Source: Burkholderiales bacterium
GTDB taxonomy: Bacteria; Pseudomonadota; Gammaproteobacteria; Burkholderiales; Burkholderiaceae_C
Length of the DNA stretch: 64,000 nt
Assembly (NCBI GenBank): GCA_029268225.1
Contig: JAJUGJ010000007.1
Location: 1-64,000, forward strand
Direction: 5' to 3'
Within the stretch, counting starts at the first letter, position 1, and each line of letters starts with the position of its first letter. Of this stretch, positions 57,009 to 64,000 are shown one piece after another. A program made the position numbers and the translations under genes. Below the pieces are notes generated by a model. The model saw only the letters and a program-made list of their open reading frames with translations. It was not told the origin of the DNA and searched no databases.

Positions 57009-57485
57009 ATGAACAAGCGTGTGAACCGCATCGTTGCGCCGGTGCTGGCCATCGCCGCCCTGGCCGCCTCGGCCTCGGCAGTGGCCCAACAAGCCCCCAA
57101 GCCCGAACAGCTCATCAAGTGGCGCCAGTCGGCTTACCAGGTCATTGCCTGGAACACCGGTCGCGTCAAGGCCAATGTGGACGGCAAGTTCAACAAGGAC
57201 GAAGTCGTCAAGGCCGCCAACACCATCGCCGCCATCGCCAACTCGGGCCTGGGCTCACTGTTTGCGCCAGGCACCGAAACCGGCAAAGGCTGGAAGGAAA
57301 CCACCGTTCAGCCTGAGCTGTTCACCGACCCGAAGGCGGGCGAAGTGGCCGGCCGCTTCAACCGCGAAGCCAACGAGCTGGCCCGCGTGGCCGCCCTGGG
57401 TGACGTGGCCACCATCAAGGCCCAACTGGGCAAGCTGCAAGGCACCTGCAAGGCCTGCCACGATGACTACCGCAAGAAGGACTGA
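57009..57485 (+). CDS. Cytochrome c'
   Basis: 158 residues: a signal peptide (LAIAALAASASAVAQ) and a four-helix bundle with the haem motif CKACH near the C-terminus (Cys 147, Cys 150, His 151). Cytochromes c' bind small gases such as NO and are found beside cytochrome b561 genes in many bacteria; one is encoded in the divergent operon here. The second c'-type protein in the same operon (54364) suggests a dedicated pair. Confidence 0.93.
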   Translation: MNKRVNRIVAPVLAIAALAASASAVAQQAPKPEQLIKWRQSAYQVIAWNTGRVKANVDGKFNKDEVVKAANTIAAIANSGLGSLFAPGTETGKGWKETTVQPELFTDPKAGEVAGRFNREANELARVAALGDVATIKAQLGKLQGTCKACHDDYRKKD

Positions 57486-57491
57486 CCCAGC

Positions 57492-58193
57492 ATGAAGCAC
57501 ACAACTCGATTCGCACGCTCGGCGCTGGCCGCCGGCCTCCTGACCCTGGCGGGCGTGGCGCAAGCCCAGACCCCGCCTGCGCAGGAGAAAGGCCCGTTCA
57601 GCTTCTTCGTGACCAGCGTGGGCTCGGGCAAGGGCGCCGACTTTGGCGGCCTGGCTGGCGCCGATGCGCATTGCCAGAAGCTGGCCGCCGCCGTGGGCGC
57701 TGGCGACAAGACCTGGCGCGCCTACCTGAGCACCCAGGCCGCCAACGGCCAACCCGCCATCAACGCCCGCGACCGCATTGGCACCGGCCCCTGGTACAAC
57801 GTGCAAGGCACCCTGGTGGCGCGCAACGTGAGCCACCTGCATGGCGACGTGCACGAAGAAGCCCGCATTGGCAACGCGCTGAACTGGCGCAGCGCCCTCA
57901 CCGAAACCGGTGCCTTCGTCAAACGCAGCGGCGACACGCCCAACGAGCACGACATCATCACCGGCTCCACGCCCGATGGTCGCGCCTTCCCGCTGGACGC
58001 GGGCGACCGCACCTGCAGGAACTACACGAGCAGCGCCGAAGACGGCGCCGTGCAGGTGGGCCACTTCGACCGCACCGGTGGCGTGGCCACCGCCCTGTCG
58101 TGGAACTCGGCCCACCCGAGCCGCGGCTGCAGCCTGCCCAAGCTCAACAGCTCGGGCGGCGCGGGCTACCTGTACTGCTTCGCTGCCAAGTGA
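57492..58193 (+). CDS. Exported protein with endostatin/lectin-like fold (candidate)
   Basis: 233 residues with a signal peptide (LAAGLLTLAGVAQAQ). The mature part begins GPFSFFVTSVGSGKGADFGGLAGADAHC, with DKTWRAYLSTQ, NARDRIGTGPWYN and TCRNYTSSAEDG, and four cysteines likely to form disulfides. I recall similar proteins in Proteobacteria annotated as lectin- or endostatin-like, so I offer that as a fold only. It is the last gene of the rightward operon, six bp after cytochrome c', and is followed by the terminator. Confidence 0.65.
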   Translation: MKHTTRFARSALAAGLLTLAGVAQAQTPPAQEKGPFSFFVTSVGSGKGADFGGLAGADAHCQKLAAAVGAGDKTWRAYLSTQAANGQPAINARDRIGTGPWYNVQGTLVARNVSHLHGDVHEEARIGNALNWRSALTETGAFVKRSGDTPNEHDIITGSTPDGRAFPLDAGDRTCRNYTSSAEDGAVQVGHFDRTGGVATALSWNSAHPSRGCSLPKLNSSGGAGYLYCFAAK

Positions 58194-58222
58194 ACCCCGG
58201 CACGCCCTCACGTGTCACCATC

Positions 58223-58244
58223 AGGCCCCTTCGGGGGCCTTTTT
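58223..58244 (+). terminator. Rho-independent terminator of the PSCyt2/PSD1-DUF1501 operon
   Basis: AGGCCCC, a TTCG tetraloop, GGGGCCT and a T-run, 30 bp after the last stop. It marks the end of an eight-gene message. The minus strand lacks a T-run, so it does not serve the convergent PepSY gene. Confidence 0.93.
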
Positions 58245-58257
58245 CATTTCACCCTGG

Positions 58258-59829
58258 CTACGGGGCCGACACTGGCACACCCTGGTGTCGAGTGTGTCGC
58301 ACGGCTCGCAGCTTCAAACCCAGCCTGCGCCAGCCGATCACGACGCCGGTCAGGCTGAGCATCGCGCCCCCCAGACTCAGAACAATCAGCACGATGTCCC
58401 AGAGCGGACGACGCTCCAGCAAGGGCAGCCAGTCCCAACTGTGCAGCATGGCGAACAGCCAGCGGCTGGTGCGCCGGCTGCTGTCGGTGCGTGCCAGCAC
58501 GGCGCCCGTATGGGGATCGACGTGGACCCAGGTGGCATGGACGTCATCGAAAGCCACCCGCCAGATGGGCAGCGGCTTTTCGGCGCCCCCGCTCATCGTG
58601 TGCGCTTCACGTGCGTAGTAGTAGAGGTCGTAGGCTGTCAGCACGTCGACACGCGCAACCGGATCAGGCAGCAGGCGCGCCACGGCCGCTCGCAGCTTCT
58701 CGGGGTCGAGCACGCGGGCCTGCGCCGTTCGGCTGTCGATCAGTGCGGGCCTGCCGGTGGCCCCCTGGGCGAGCACTGTGGTCTGACCCAGCGTGCGCAC
58801 CCAGCGCAGTTCGCGCACCGTACCACCCGCAGCGGCCAGCAGCGCCTCAGGCGCGGCTTCCTGCGCCGTAATCACGAGCGCCCCCCCCTGAAGCGCCTCT
58901 GTCCGCAGTGGTGGCGCCCCATTGTCGAAAACGCGCCAGGGGTTCATCGACATCAGCCCGCTGAAAATCCAGGTGATGGTCACCAGCGCGAACAGCAGCC
59001 CCGAGATGTGATGCCAGCGCATCATGCGCCCCTGGTAGGGGGAGCGCGAACCACTCCGGTAAGGCCGGGTGAAGCGCCAGCGCAGCACGCCGACGATGGT
59101 GCCGGCCAACGCCACTGCGATGCCGAGAATCGACAGCCAGTTCACAATGTCGGTCCAGTAGCGATCGAAGACATTGCCTCGGAAGGGATACAGCCAGTGG
59201 ATCCAGGCACCGGCGTAGTTCCACAGGCGCTCGGTGCGGGATGCGTCACGCACCACCTCGCCGGTACGGCCCGAGACATAGAGCAACGTGCCATCTGCAT
59301 CGGCCACTTGCACGCGGTGCAGCGGCCGGTGTGCATCAAGGCCACGGGAGTGGGTGAAGGCGTCCTCGGTCACCGCACCTCGGTAGGCCAAGCCCACGCC
59401 GGGGCCGGCATAGCTCGCGGCGCTCGCCAGCGCGAGACGCTCGTCAACGGCTTGCAGGCGGGCCCCGCTGCGGGCATCGATCGTGATCACGCCGCTGCCT
59501 GGCGGCGGCCCCTTGCGCGTGCCCGGGGCCGTGTGGGCCGCCAACGGCACCGCGAGGTAGACCACACGGCCGCCACTGGCGGCGGACAGCCGCAACTCCT
59601 TGAGTGCCCCTGCAATACCGGCCGCGTCCAGCGCCTCGCGGGGGGCCATGAGCCCGCTGCCCGCGCCCAACGACGGCAGATGCTGCAGGCGCTCGGCCTC
59701 TGTGAGCTTGGGATAGCCCACGTACATCATGACCACACCCGAGATGAACCACATCGCAAAGAAAGCGCAAGCCACGATGCCCAGCCAGCGGTGGATCAGA
59801 AACAACCAGCGTTTCATGTGCGTTCGCAT
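58258..59829 (-). CDS. PepSY-associated transmembrane protein
   Basis: About 523 residues with four membrane segments (for example FLIHRWLGIVACAFFAMWFISG near the start, and LSILGIAVALAGTIVGVL in the middle). Two extramembrane PepSY-like regions lie between segments. Such proteins are regularly encoded beside TonB receptors and are thought to handle iron or other metals delivered from the receptor. A GGAG ribosome binding site precedes the ATG at 59829, 10 bp after the TonB receptor stop. Confidence 0.88.
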   Translation of the reverse strand: MRTHMKRWLFLIHRWLGIVACAFFAMWFISGVVMMYVGYPKLTEAERLQHLPSLGAGSGLMAPREALDAAGIAGALKELRLSAASGGRVVYLAVPLAAHTAPGTRKGPPPGSGVITIDARSGARLQAVDERLALASAASYAGPGVGLAYRGAVTEDAFTHSRGLDAHRPLHRVQVADADGTLLYVSGRTGEVVRDASRTERLWNYAGAWIHWLYPFRGNVFDRYWTDIVNWLSILGIAVALAGTIVGVLRWRFTRPYRSGSRSPYQGRMMRWHHISGLLFALVTITWIFSGLMSMNPWRVFDNGAPPLRTEALQGGALVITAQEAAPEALLAAAGGTVRELRWVRTLGQTTVLAQGATGRPALIDSRTAQARVLDPEKLRAAVARLLPDPVARVDVLTAYDLYYYAREAHTMSGGAEKPLPIWRVAFDDVHATWVHVDPHTGAVLARTDSSRRTSRWLFAMLHSWDWLPLLERRPLWDIVLIVLSLGGAMLSLTGVVIGWRRLGLKLRAVRHTRHQGVPVSAP

Positions 59830-59839
59830 CGCACCGCTC

Positions 59840-62068
59840 CTAGAAGGCCACGCGCACGCTGACGTCCGCCGTGCGTGGCGCGCCCAGGTAGGCCATCGTG
59901 CTACCAACGTTGGCCGCGTAGCGCTTGTCGGTGGCGTTGCGGATGCGGCCAACGATGGACACGTTGTGCTTGACGCGGTAGCTCAAGCCCAGATCAACCA
60001 GCGCATAGGCGGGCCAGCTCAGCGTGTTGGCCGCATTGGCATAGACCTTGCCCACATGGCGCACGCCCACGCTGGCCTGCAACGCGGGTGTGAACGCATG
60101 GGACACCCAGAGATTCGCCACCGTGGAGGGTGTGTTGCTTGGCGTCTTGCCGGCCAGCGACACGCCGCCCTGCTGGTAGTTCTCATAGCGGGCATCGACA
60201 TAGGTCACATTGCCCTGGATCGCCCACTGCCGCGTGGGCTGCAGGCCCACGGACAGCTCCACGCCTTGGGATGACTGCTCACCCACCAGCACCGTGAGCG
60301 CGCTGTTGTTCGGGTCCTGCGTGGCGATGTTCTTGCGGGTGATGCCGTAAGCCGCCAGCGTCGCCGTGCCCTTGCCTTGCCAGAAGTCCAGCTTGGTGCC
60401 GACCTCGACCTGCTGGCCCGTCGTCAGCTCACTGTTGTTGCGCACATCCGAAAACGAGGCGGTCGACAAGATGCCGGACGGAGGATCGGCCGCCGTGGAG
60501 TATTGGGCATAGACATTGGCCCCTGGTGCAATGTCCCAGACCAGGCCGATGCGGCCGGTGCTGGGGTGGTAGCGACGCTGAAAGGTTGCAGGGTTGGCGG
60601 CCGTGACTTCACGCCGGTTGGTCAGGTCCAGCTCGATGAGCTCATGCCGCCATGCCGTGACCAAGTTCAGCGTGGGCACGAGCGCCGTGCGGTTCTCCAG
60701 GTACAGCGCAGTGGTGGTGACCTTGTTGTCGCGGTCGGGGCGGAAGCCCGGCTCCATGCCCGGAATGTCGAAGAAGTTCTCGGTCTCGAAGTGGTACGGA
60801 TCGACCGTGCTGACCGTGCCCGACAGGCTGTTGGGGAAGCGTGTCTGCTTGTTGACGCTCACGTCCAACCCGAATGCCCAGTCGCTGCGGCGTCCGGCGA
60901 GCTGCCCCTGGTACGTGCCCTCGATGCGGTTGCCCACGAGGCGCTGATCGTGTCGCTGCAACAGGGTGCTGGTGCGGATGACCGCCGTGTTGCTCGTGTT
61001 GAAACGGTAGCTCTCGACGTTGCGATAGTCGCGCAAGGCATCGTAGACGTAGAAGGTGTTCTTCAGGTGCAGCGCGTCGGACACGCGCCATTCAGCGATC
61101 GAACGCAGCCACTGCACGCGCTGGGCATAGATGCCATCGGCGCTGTTGTAGTTCTTGAAGCGCGTCGCATCGTCGATGCGCAGCGTCCCCGCAATGGGGT
61201 TGAGCAAGGGCGTGCCCCAGTAGGGGCGGTCCACCTTCTCATCCTGGAATTCATAGGCCAGCGTGTGGGTGAAGCCGCTGTCCAGGACGGACAGCAGGGA
61301 GGCCGCGAGCTGGGTCGACTGCCTGCCGGTCCCCTCTGTCCAACTGTCGGCATCGCGGTGGTTCAGGTCGATGCGGGCATGGTGGCTCGCACTGCCCGCG
61401 CCATTGCCGGCAATGCGCCGATTCAGCCCGACAGAGGCTTCCTTCAGACCATGGGTGCCCAGGCGCACCTGGGCCTCGGAAAAGTCTTCACGCTCGGCGA
61501 GTTTGGTGATGTAGTTGATCGTGCCCCCCACACCGCCGGCGCCATGCAAAAAGCTGGACGCGCCGCCGATGGCCTCGATGCGGTCGTAGATCCAGCTGTC
61601 CACCGGCCGGGCCGCAATCGAGTACTGCACATTGATGCCGTTGAACAGCTGGTTCAGCGATGCCCCGCTGAAGCCCCGGTAGCTCACGCCGATGCTGCCG
61701 GGTGCATTGTGGGCGGTGACACCGGGGATCGCACGCAGGGCCTCCTGGGTATCTTGCGCCCCACGGGCCTCGATGGTGCTTCGGTCCACGACCGTGACCG
61801 TGGCCGGTGTTTCGCGCGGTGTGAGGCCCAGGCGGCTGGCCGTGCCGGAAGGCGTGTCAAGGTTCAGCTTGCCATTGGCCTTGGGTGCGGAGTCAGTGAC
61901 CACGACGGCGGGCAGTGTGGCCGGCTCTGACTGCGCGTGCACTGCCGCAGGCACAGCGCCCAGTGCAGCCCACAGGCCATTAACGAAAAGTCCGTGACGG
62001 AAGGTGAAACCGGAATGAAAAGACGAGAGGGACGCGCTCGGGCGCGCCTGAATACAGACAAACTTCAT
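59840..62068 (-). CDS. TonB-dependent outer-membrane receptor, siderophore type
   Basis: About 742 residues. A signal peptide (VNGLWAALGAVPAAVHAQ) is followed by a plug domain with TVTVVDRSTIEARGAQDTQE, LRAIPGVTAHN and FLHGAGGVGGTINYITK, and a 22-strand barrel ending SVRVAF with the terminal Phe. The plug resembles ferric-siderophore or metal-chelate receptors. It sits between the DUF2946 and PepSY genes. The start at 62068 has an AGGAG ribosome binding site; the longer frame to 62347 is not needed. Confidence 0.92.
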   Translation of the reverse strand: MKFVCIQARPSASLSSFHSGFTFRHGLFVNGLWAALGAVPAAVHAQSEPATLPAVVVTDSAPKANGKLNLDTPSGTASRLGLTPRETPATVTVVDRSTIEARGAQDTQEALRAIPGVTAHNAPGSIGVSYRGFSGASLNQLFNGINVQYSIAARPVDSWIYDRIEAIGGASSFLHGAGGVGGTINYITKLAEREDFSEAQVRLGTHGLKEASVGLNRRIAGNGAGSASHHARIDLNHRDADSWTEGTGRQSTQLAASLLSVLDSGFTHTLAYEFQDEKVDRPYWGTPLLNPIAGTLRIDDATRFKNYNSADGIYAQRVQWLRSIAEWRVSDALHLKNTFYVYDALRDYRNVESYRFNTSNTAVIRTSTLLQRHDQRLVGNRIEGTYQGQLAGRRSDWAFGLDVSVNKQTRFPNSLSGTVSTVDPYHFETENFFDIPGMEPGFRPDRDNKVTTTALYLENRTALVPTLNLVTAWRHELIELDLTNRREVTAANPATFQRRYHPSTGRIGLVWDIAPGANVYAQYSTAADPPSGILSTASFSDVRNNSELTTGQQVEVGTKLDFWQGKGTATLAAYGITRKNIATQDPNNSALTVLVGEQSSQGVELSVGLQPTRQWAIQGNVTYVDARYENYQQGGVSLAGKTPSNTPSTVANLWVSHAFTPALQASVGVRHVGKVYANAANTLSWPAYALVDLGLSYRVKHNVSIVGRIRNATDKRYAANVGSTMAYLGAPRTADVSVRVAF

Positions 62069-62141
62069 GGACGACTCCTGTCGCTGCCGGCAAATGGGCA
62101 GCACATGGGACGGCGCTGCGCTCATGCGCAGGCCGGGCTGT

Positions 62142-62510
62142 TCAGACAGAAGCCGTCGAAGGAGGCCCGCGTGGGGGCAGTGGCGCGCCCACGAGCGCGG
62201 CGATGTGCGCCGCCACGATGGGCGTGAGGGCGTGTGCCAGGGGCTGGGGCATGTCCAGCGCCACACTGACCATGGGCGCGGGTGCACCAACAGGCAGGCA
62301 CAGGGAGCAGTCAAGCATGTGCGGGCTGGCCTGCACAGGCTCGCCATCGACGTCGGTATAGACGATCTTCATGCCACCACCACTGGCGGAGCACAGCACT
62401 TCCATCGTCTTGGGGTGGACGATGGGCGACGCGACCGCAACGCCCAGCATCAACACGAACCACGCCAAGATCAGGCGGGCAAGCATGGAGGAGGAGCGCA
62501 GCGCGTGCAT
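62142..62510 (-). CDS. DUF2946 family protein
   Basis: About 122 residues with an N-terminal membrane segment (LARLILAWFVLMLGVAVASP) and a conserved Cys/His-bearing region: HPKTMEVLCSASGGGMKIV and HMLDCSLCLPVGAPAP. The CxxC pair (CSLC) suggests metal binding; DUF2946 genes are often found beside TonB receptors and copper-related genes. Copper would be a guess. The ATG at 62510 is chosen; upstream codons to 62579 are less likely. First gene of the DUF2946-TonB-PepSY set. Confidence 0.82.
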   Translation of the reverse strand: MHALRSSSMLARLILAWFVLMLGVAVASPIVHPKTMEVLCSASGGGMKIVYTDVDGEPVQASPHMLDCSLCLPVGAPAPMVSVALDMPQPLAHALTPIVAAHIAALVGAPLPPRGPPSTASV

Positions 62511-62545
62511 CTCGGCATTATCAGTGAAATGCGGTCGCAAGCTGA

Positions 62546-62562
62546 AAGGCGTCGGACGCCTT
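62546..62562. repeat. Perfect 17-bp palindrome between DUF2946 and ccmA
   Basis: AAGGCGTC-G-GACGCCTT, 8-bp arms around one base, 36 bp upstream of the DUF2946 start. The one-base centre makes a hairpin unlikely, so this looks like a protein binding site. It resembles no Fur or Zur box that I know. Confidence 0.6.
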
Positions 62563-62682
62563 GCCCCACCACCCTGCACCCATGGCGCCAGCCCGCATAT
62601 GGATCTGCATTTTCATTCCTTGTTGCGCTCCACCCCGGTCGATAGAGTGCCCCTCATACCCACTCCTTGAAAGCACATCACC

Positions 62683-63327
62683 ATGACCTTGCAGGCCTGC
62701 GGCCTCAGCTATGCCCGAGGGCGACGCCAGCTCTTCACGGGCCTCGATTTCGAGGTCGGTGCGGGCGAGGCGCTGCGCGTGGCCGGCCGCAATGGCAGTG
62801 GCAAGACCAGCCTGCTCGGGCTCTTGTGCGGCCTGGCCGACCCCCAACGCGGCGAGGTGCGCTGGCAAGGCCGCGCCATCCGCCGCCAGCGCGATGTCTT
62901 TCACCGCGACCTGCTCTACATCGGCCACCGCCAGGGCCTCAAGGACGATCTGACCGCACTGGAAAACGTGCGCACCAGCGCAGCCCTCGCCGGCCGCACC
63001 TGCACCCACGCCCAAGCGCTGGCCGCCTTGCAGCACATGGGCCTGGGCACGCGCGTGCAACTGCCGGTGCGCTCGCTCTCGCAAGGCCAGCGCCGCCGCG
63101 TGCTGCTGGCGCGCCTGGCCATTCCGCCGGTGGCGCCCCTGTTGATCCTGGACGAGCCCTTCACCGCGCTCGACACCGAATCGGTGGACGTGCTCTCCAG
63201 CTGGCTGGAACAGCAACTGGCCGACGGCGCCAGCGTGGTCTACACCACCCACCAGCCCCAGCGCCTGCGGGCGCATCGACACCATGAGATCGTGCTTGGT
63301 CTGGATCTCGCGGGTGAGGGGGGCTGA
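62683..63327 (+). CDS. ccmA: Haem exporter ATPase CcmA
   Basis: ABC-type ATPase (214 residues) of the CcmABCD complex for cytochrome c maturation. Walker [15 protein letters not shown], signature LSQGQRRRVLLARL, Walker B LLILDEPFTALDTES, and TTHQPQ. The stop overlaps the ccmB start, the usual arrangement. It would serve the cytochromes c encoded upstream. Confidence 0.95.
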   Translation: MTLQACGLSYARGRRQLFTGLDFEVGAGEALRVAGRNGSGKTSLLGLLCGLADPQRGEVRWQGRAIRRQRDVFHRDLLYIGHRQGLKDDLTALENVRTSAALAGRTCTHAQALAALQHMGLGTRVQLPVRSLSQGQRRRVLLARLAIPPVAPLLILDEPFTALDTESVDVLSSWLEQQLADGASVVYTTHQPQRLRAHRHHEIVLGLDLAGEGG

Positions 63328-63995
63328 TGTGGACTGTCTTCACCGCGGTCGTCCAACGTGATGTGCGGCTGGCGTTTCGACGCCGTGCCGATGTGCTGAC
63401 CACGGTCTTCTTTTTCATCATGGTCGTCAGCCTGTTCCCGCTGGGCGTGGGGCCGGAGCGCGAACTGCTGCGCACCCTGGCTCCCGGCGTGCTGTGGGTG
63501 GCCGCCCTGCTGGCCAGCACCGTGTCGCTGGGCCGCCTGTTCGCGCTTGACCATGCCGATGGCACGCTGGAGCAGATGCTGCTGTCGCCCGAGCCGCTCA
63601 GCGTCATCGTGGCTGCCAAGGTGCTGGCGCACTGGCTGGTGTCCGGCCTGCCCTTGATCGCCCTGGCCCCGCTGCTGGCCCTGCAGTTCGACCTGAGCTT
63701 TGATGCCATCGCCGTGCTGACCGCCAGCCTGCTGCTGGGCACCCCGGTGCTGAGCCTGGTGGGCGCCATCGGGGCCGCGCTGACGCTGGGCCTGCGCGGG
63801 GGCGGCGTGTTGGTCTCGCTGCTGGTCTTGCCGCTCTCCATCCCCGTGTTGATTTTTGGATCGGGCGCGGTGGGGGCGCAGAGCAGTGGCCTGGGCGCCA
63901 GCGCCCACCTCTACCTGCTGGCCGGGTTGCTCGCCGGCTCGCTCGTGCTGGCGCCGTGGGCCGCGGCCGCCGCGCTGCGCATCTCTGTGGACTGA
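63327..63995 (+). CDS. ccmB: Haem exporter membrane protein CcmB
   Basis: 222 residues with six membrane segments, beginning TAVVQRDVRLAFRRRADVL and including LAPGVLWVAALLASTVSLGR and DGTLEQMLLSPEPLSVIV, all typical of CcmB. It works with CcmA in the haem maturation pathway. It is complete in the window; the ATG of the next gene overlaps its stop. Confidence 0.95.
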   Translation: MWTVFTAVVQRDVRLAFRRRADVLTTVFFFIMVVSLFPLGVGPERELLRTLAPGVLWVAALLASTVSLGRLFALDHADGTLEQMLLSPEPLSVIVAAKVLAHWLVSGLPLIALAPLLALQFDLSFDAIAVLTASLLLGTPVLSLVGAIGAALTLGLRGGGVLVSLLVLPLSIPVLIFGSGAVGAQSSGLGASAHLYLLAGLLAGSLVLAPWAAAAALRISVD

Positions 63996-64000
63996 TGGGC
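63995..64000 (+). CDS. Probable first codons of ccmC, cut by the window end
   Basis: An ATG overlaps the ccmB stop (TGATG), the usual ccmB-ccmC junction. Only two codons are visible, so this rests on gene order alone. Confidence 0.3.

Noticed and set aside
62600..62640. Possible Fur box upstream of the DUF2946-TonB genes
   Set aside because: AT-rich bases around 62600-62640 match the Fur consensus poorly on either strand.

Overview
The window is high-GC chromosomal DNA from a betaproteobacterium, most likely of the order Burkholderiales. This rests on gene order: groESL under a CIRCE operator, a sulfate transport operon ending in cysB, the aroQ-accB-accC-prmA-zinc ribbon-pfkB run, and the gpmA / rhodanese-grxC-secB-gpsA-trmL block. 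Nearly all of it is coding. I see no rRNA, tRNA, CRISPR array, insertion sequence or prophage.

Layout. 1-0.85 kb: groEL (5' part only), groES, their CIRCE site and a sigma32/sigma70-like promoter. 1.07-8 kb: a SAM methyltransferase, then the minus-strand sulfate operon sbp-cysT-cysW-cysA-cysB and a separately terminated second sulfate-binding protein. 8-11 kb: a short-chain dehydrogenase, a diiron-type metal-dependent hydrolase and a PEP-CTERM protein. 11-17.3 kb: a minus-strand exopolysaccharide operon (phosphoglycosyl transferase, DegT aminotransferase, GT2, GT4, hexapeptide acyltransferase, flippase). 17.3-32.4 kb: housekeeping genes (lysS, aroQ, accBC, prmA, gpmA, grxC, secB, gpsA, trmL and others), interrupted by a lower-GC acyltransferase. 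32.4-41 kb: a GGDEF-EAL protein, an HDOD protein, a Pho-box-preceded PhoD-like phosphatase, and selU-selD. 41.2-43.2 kb: two regulators, an XRE-cupin protein and a sigma54 activator without a receiver domain. 43.3-58.2 kb: a divergent accessory cluster. 58.3-62.5 kb: DUF2946 protein, TonB receptor and PepSY protein. 62.7-64 kb: ccmA, ccmB and the likely first codons of ccmC.

The most interesting part is 41.2-58.2 kb. A 452-bp, AT-rich intergenic region (50013-50464) carries two divergent sequences that fit the sigma54 -24/-12 promoter with the required GG-N10-GC spacing. One faces a minus-strand operon: porin, Tat-type substrate-binding protein, two SsuC-like permeases, SsuB-like ATPase, a rhodanese with no cysteine, and cytochrome b561. 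The other faces an eight-gene plus-strand operon closed by a strong terminator: a PSCyt2/PSD1 (DUF1549/DUF1553) protein with one haem-c motif, a Tat-exported DUF1501 protein, a c'-like cytochrome, a dihaem cytochrome c, a peroxiredoxin, a Tat-type dienelactone hydrolase, cytochrome c', and an exported endostatin-like-fold candidate. The pair PSCyt2/PSD1 + DUF1501 is best known from Planctomycetes and its function is not established. Here it sits with sulfonate-type import genes and an SfnR-like activator, so I infer a sigma54-controlled periplasmic redox system for scavenging an organosulfur (or other organic) compound. The substrate and the chemistry are unknown.
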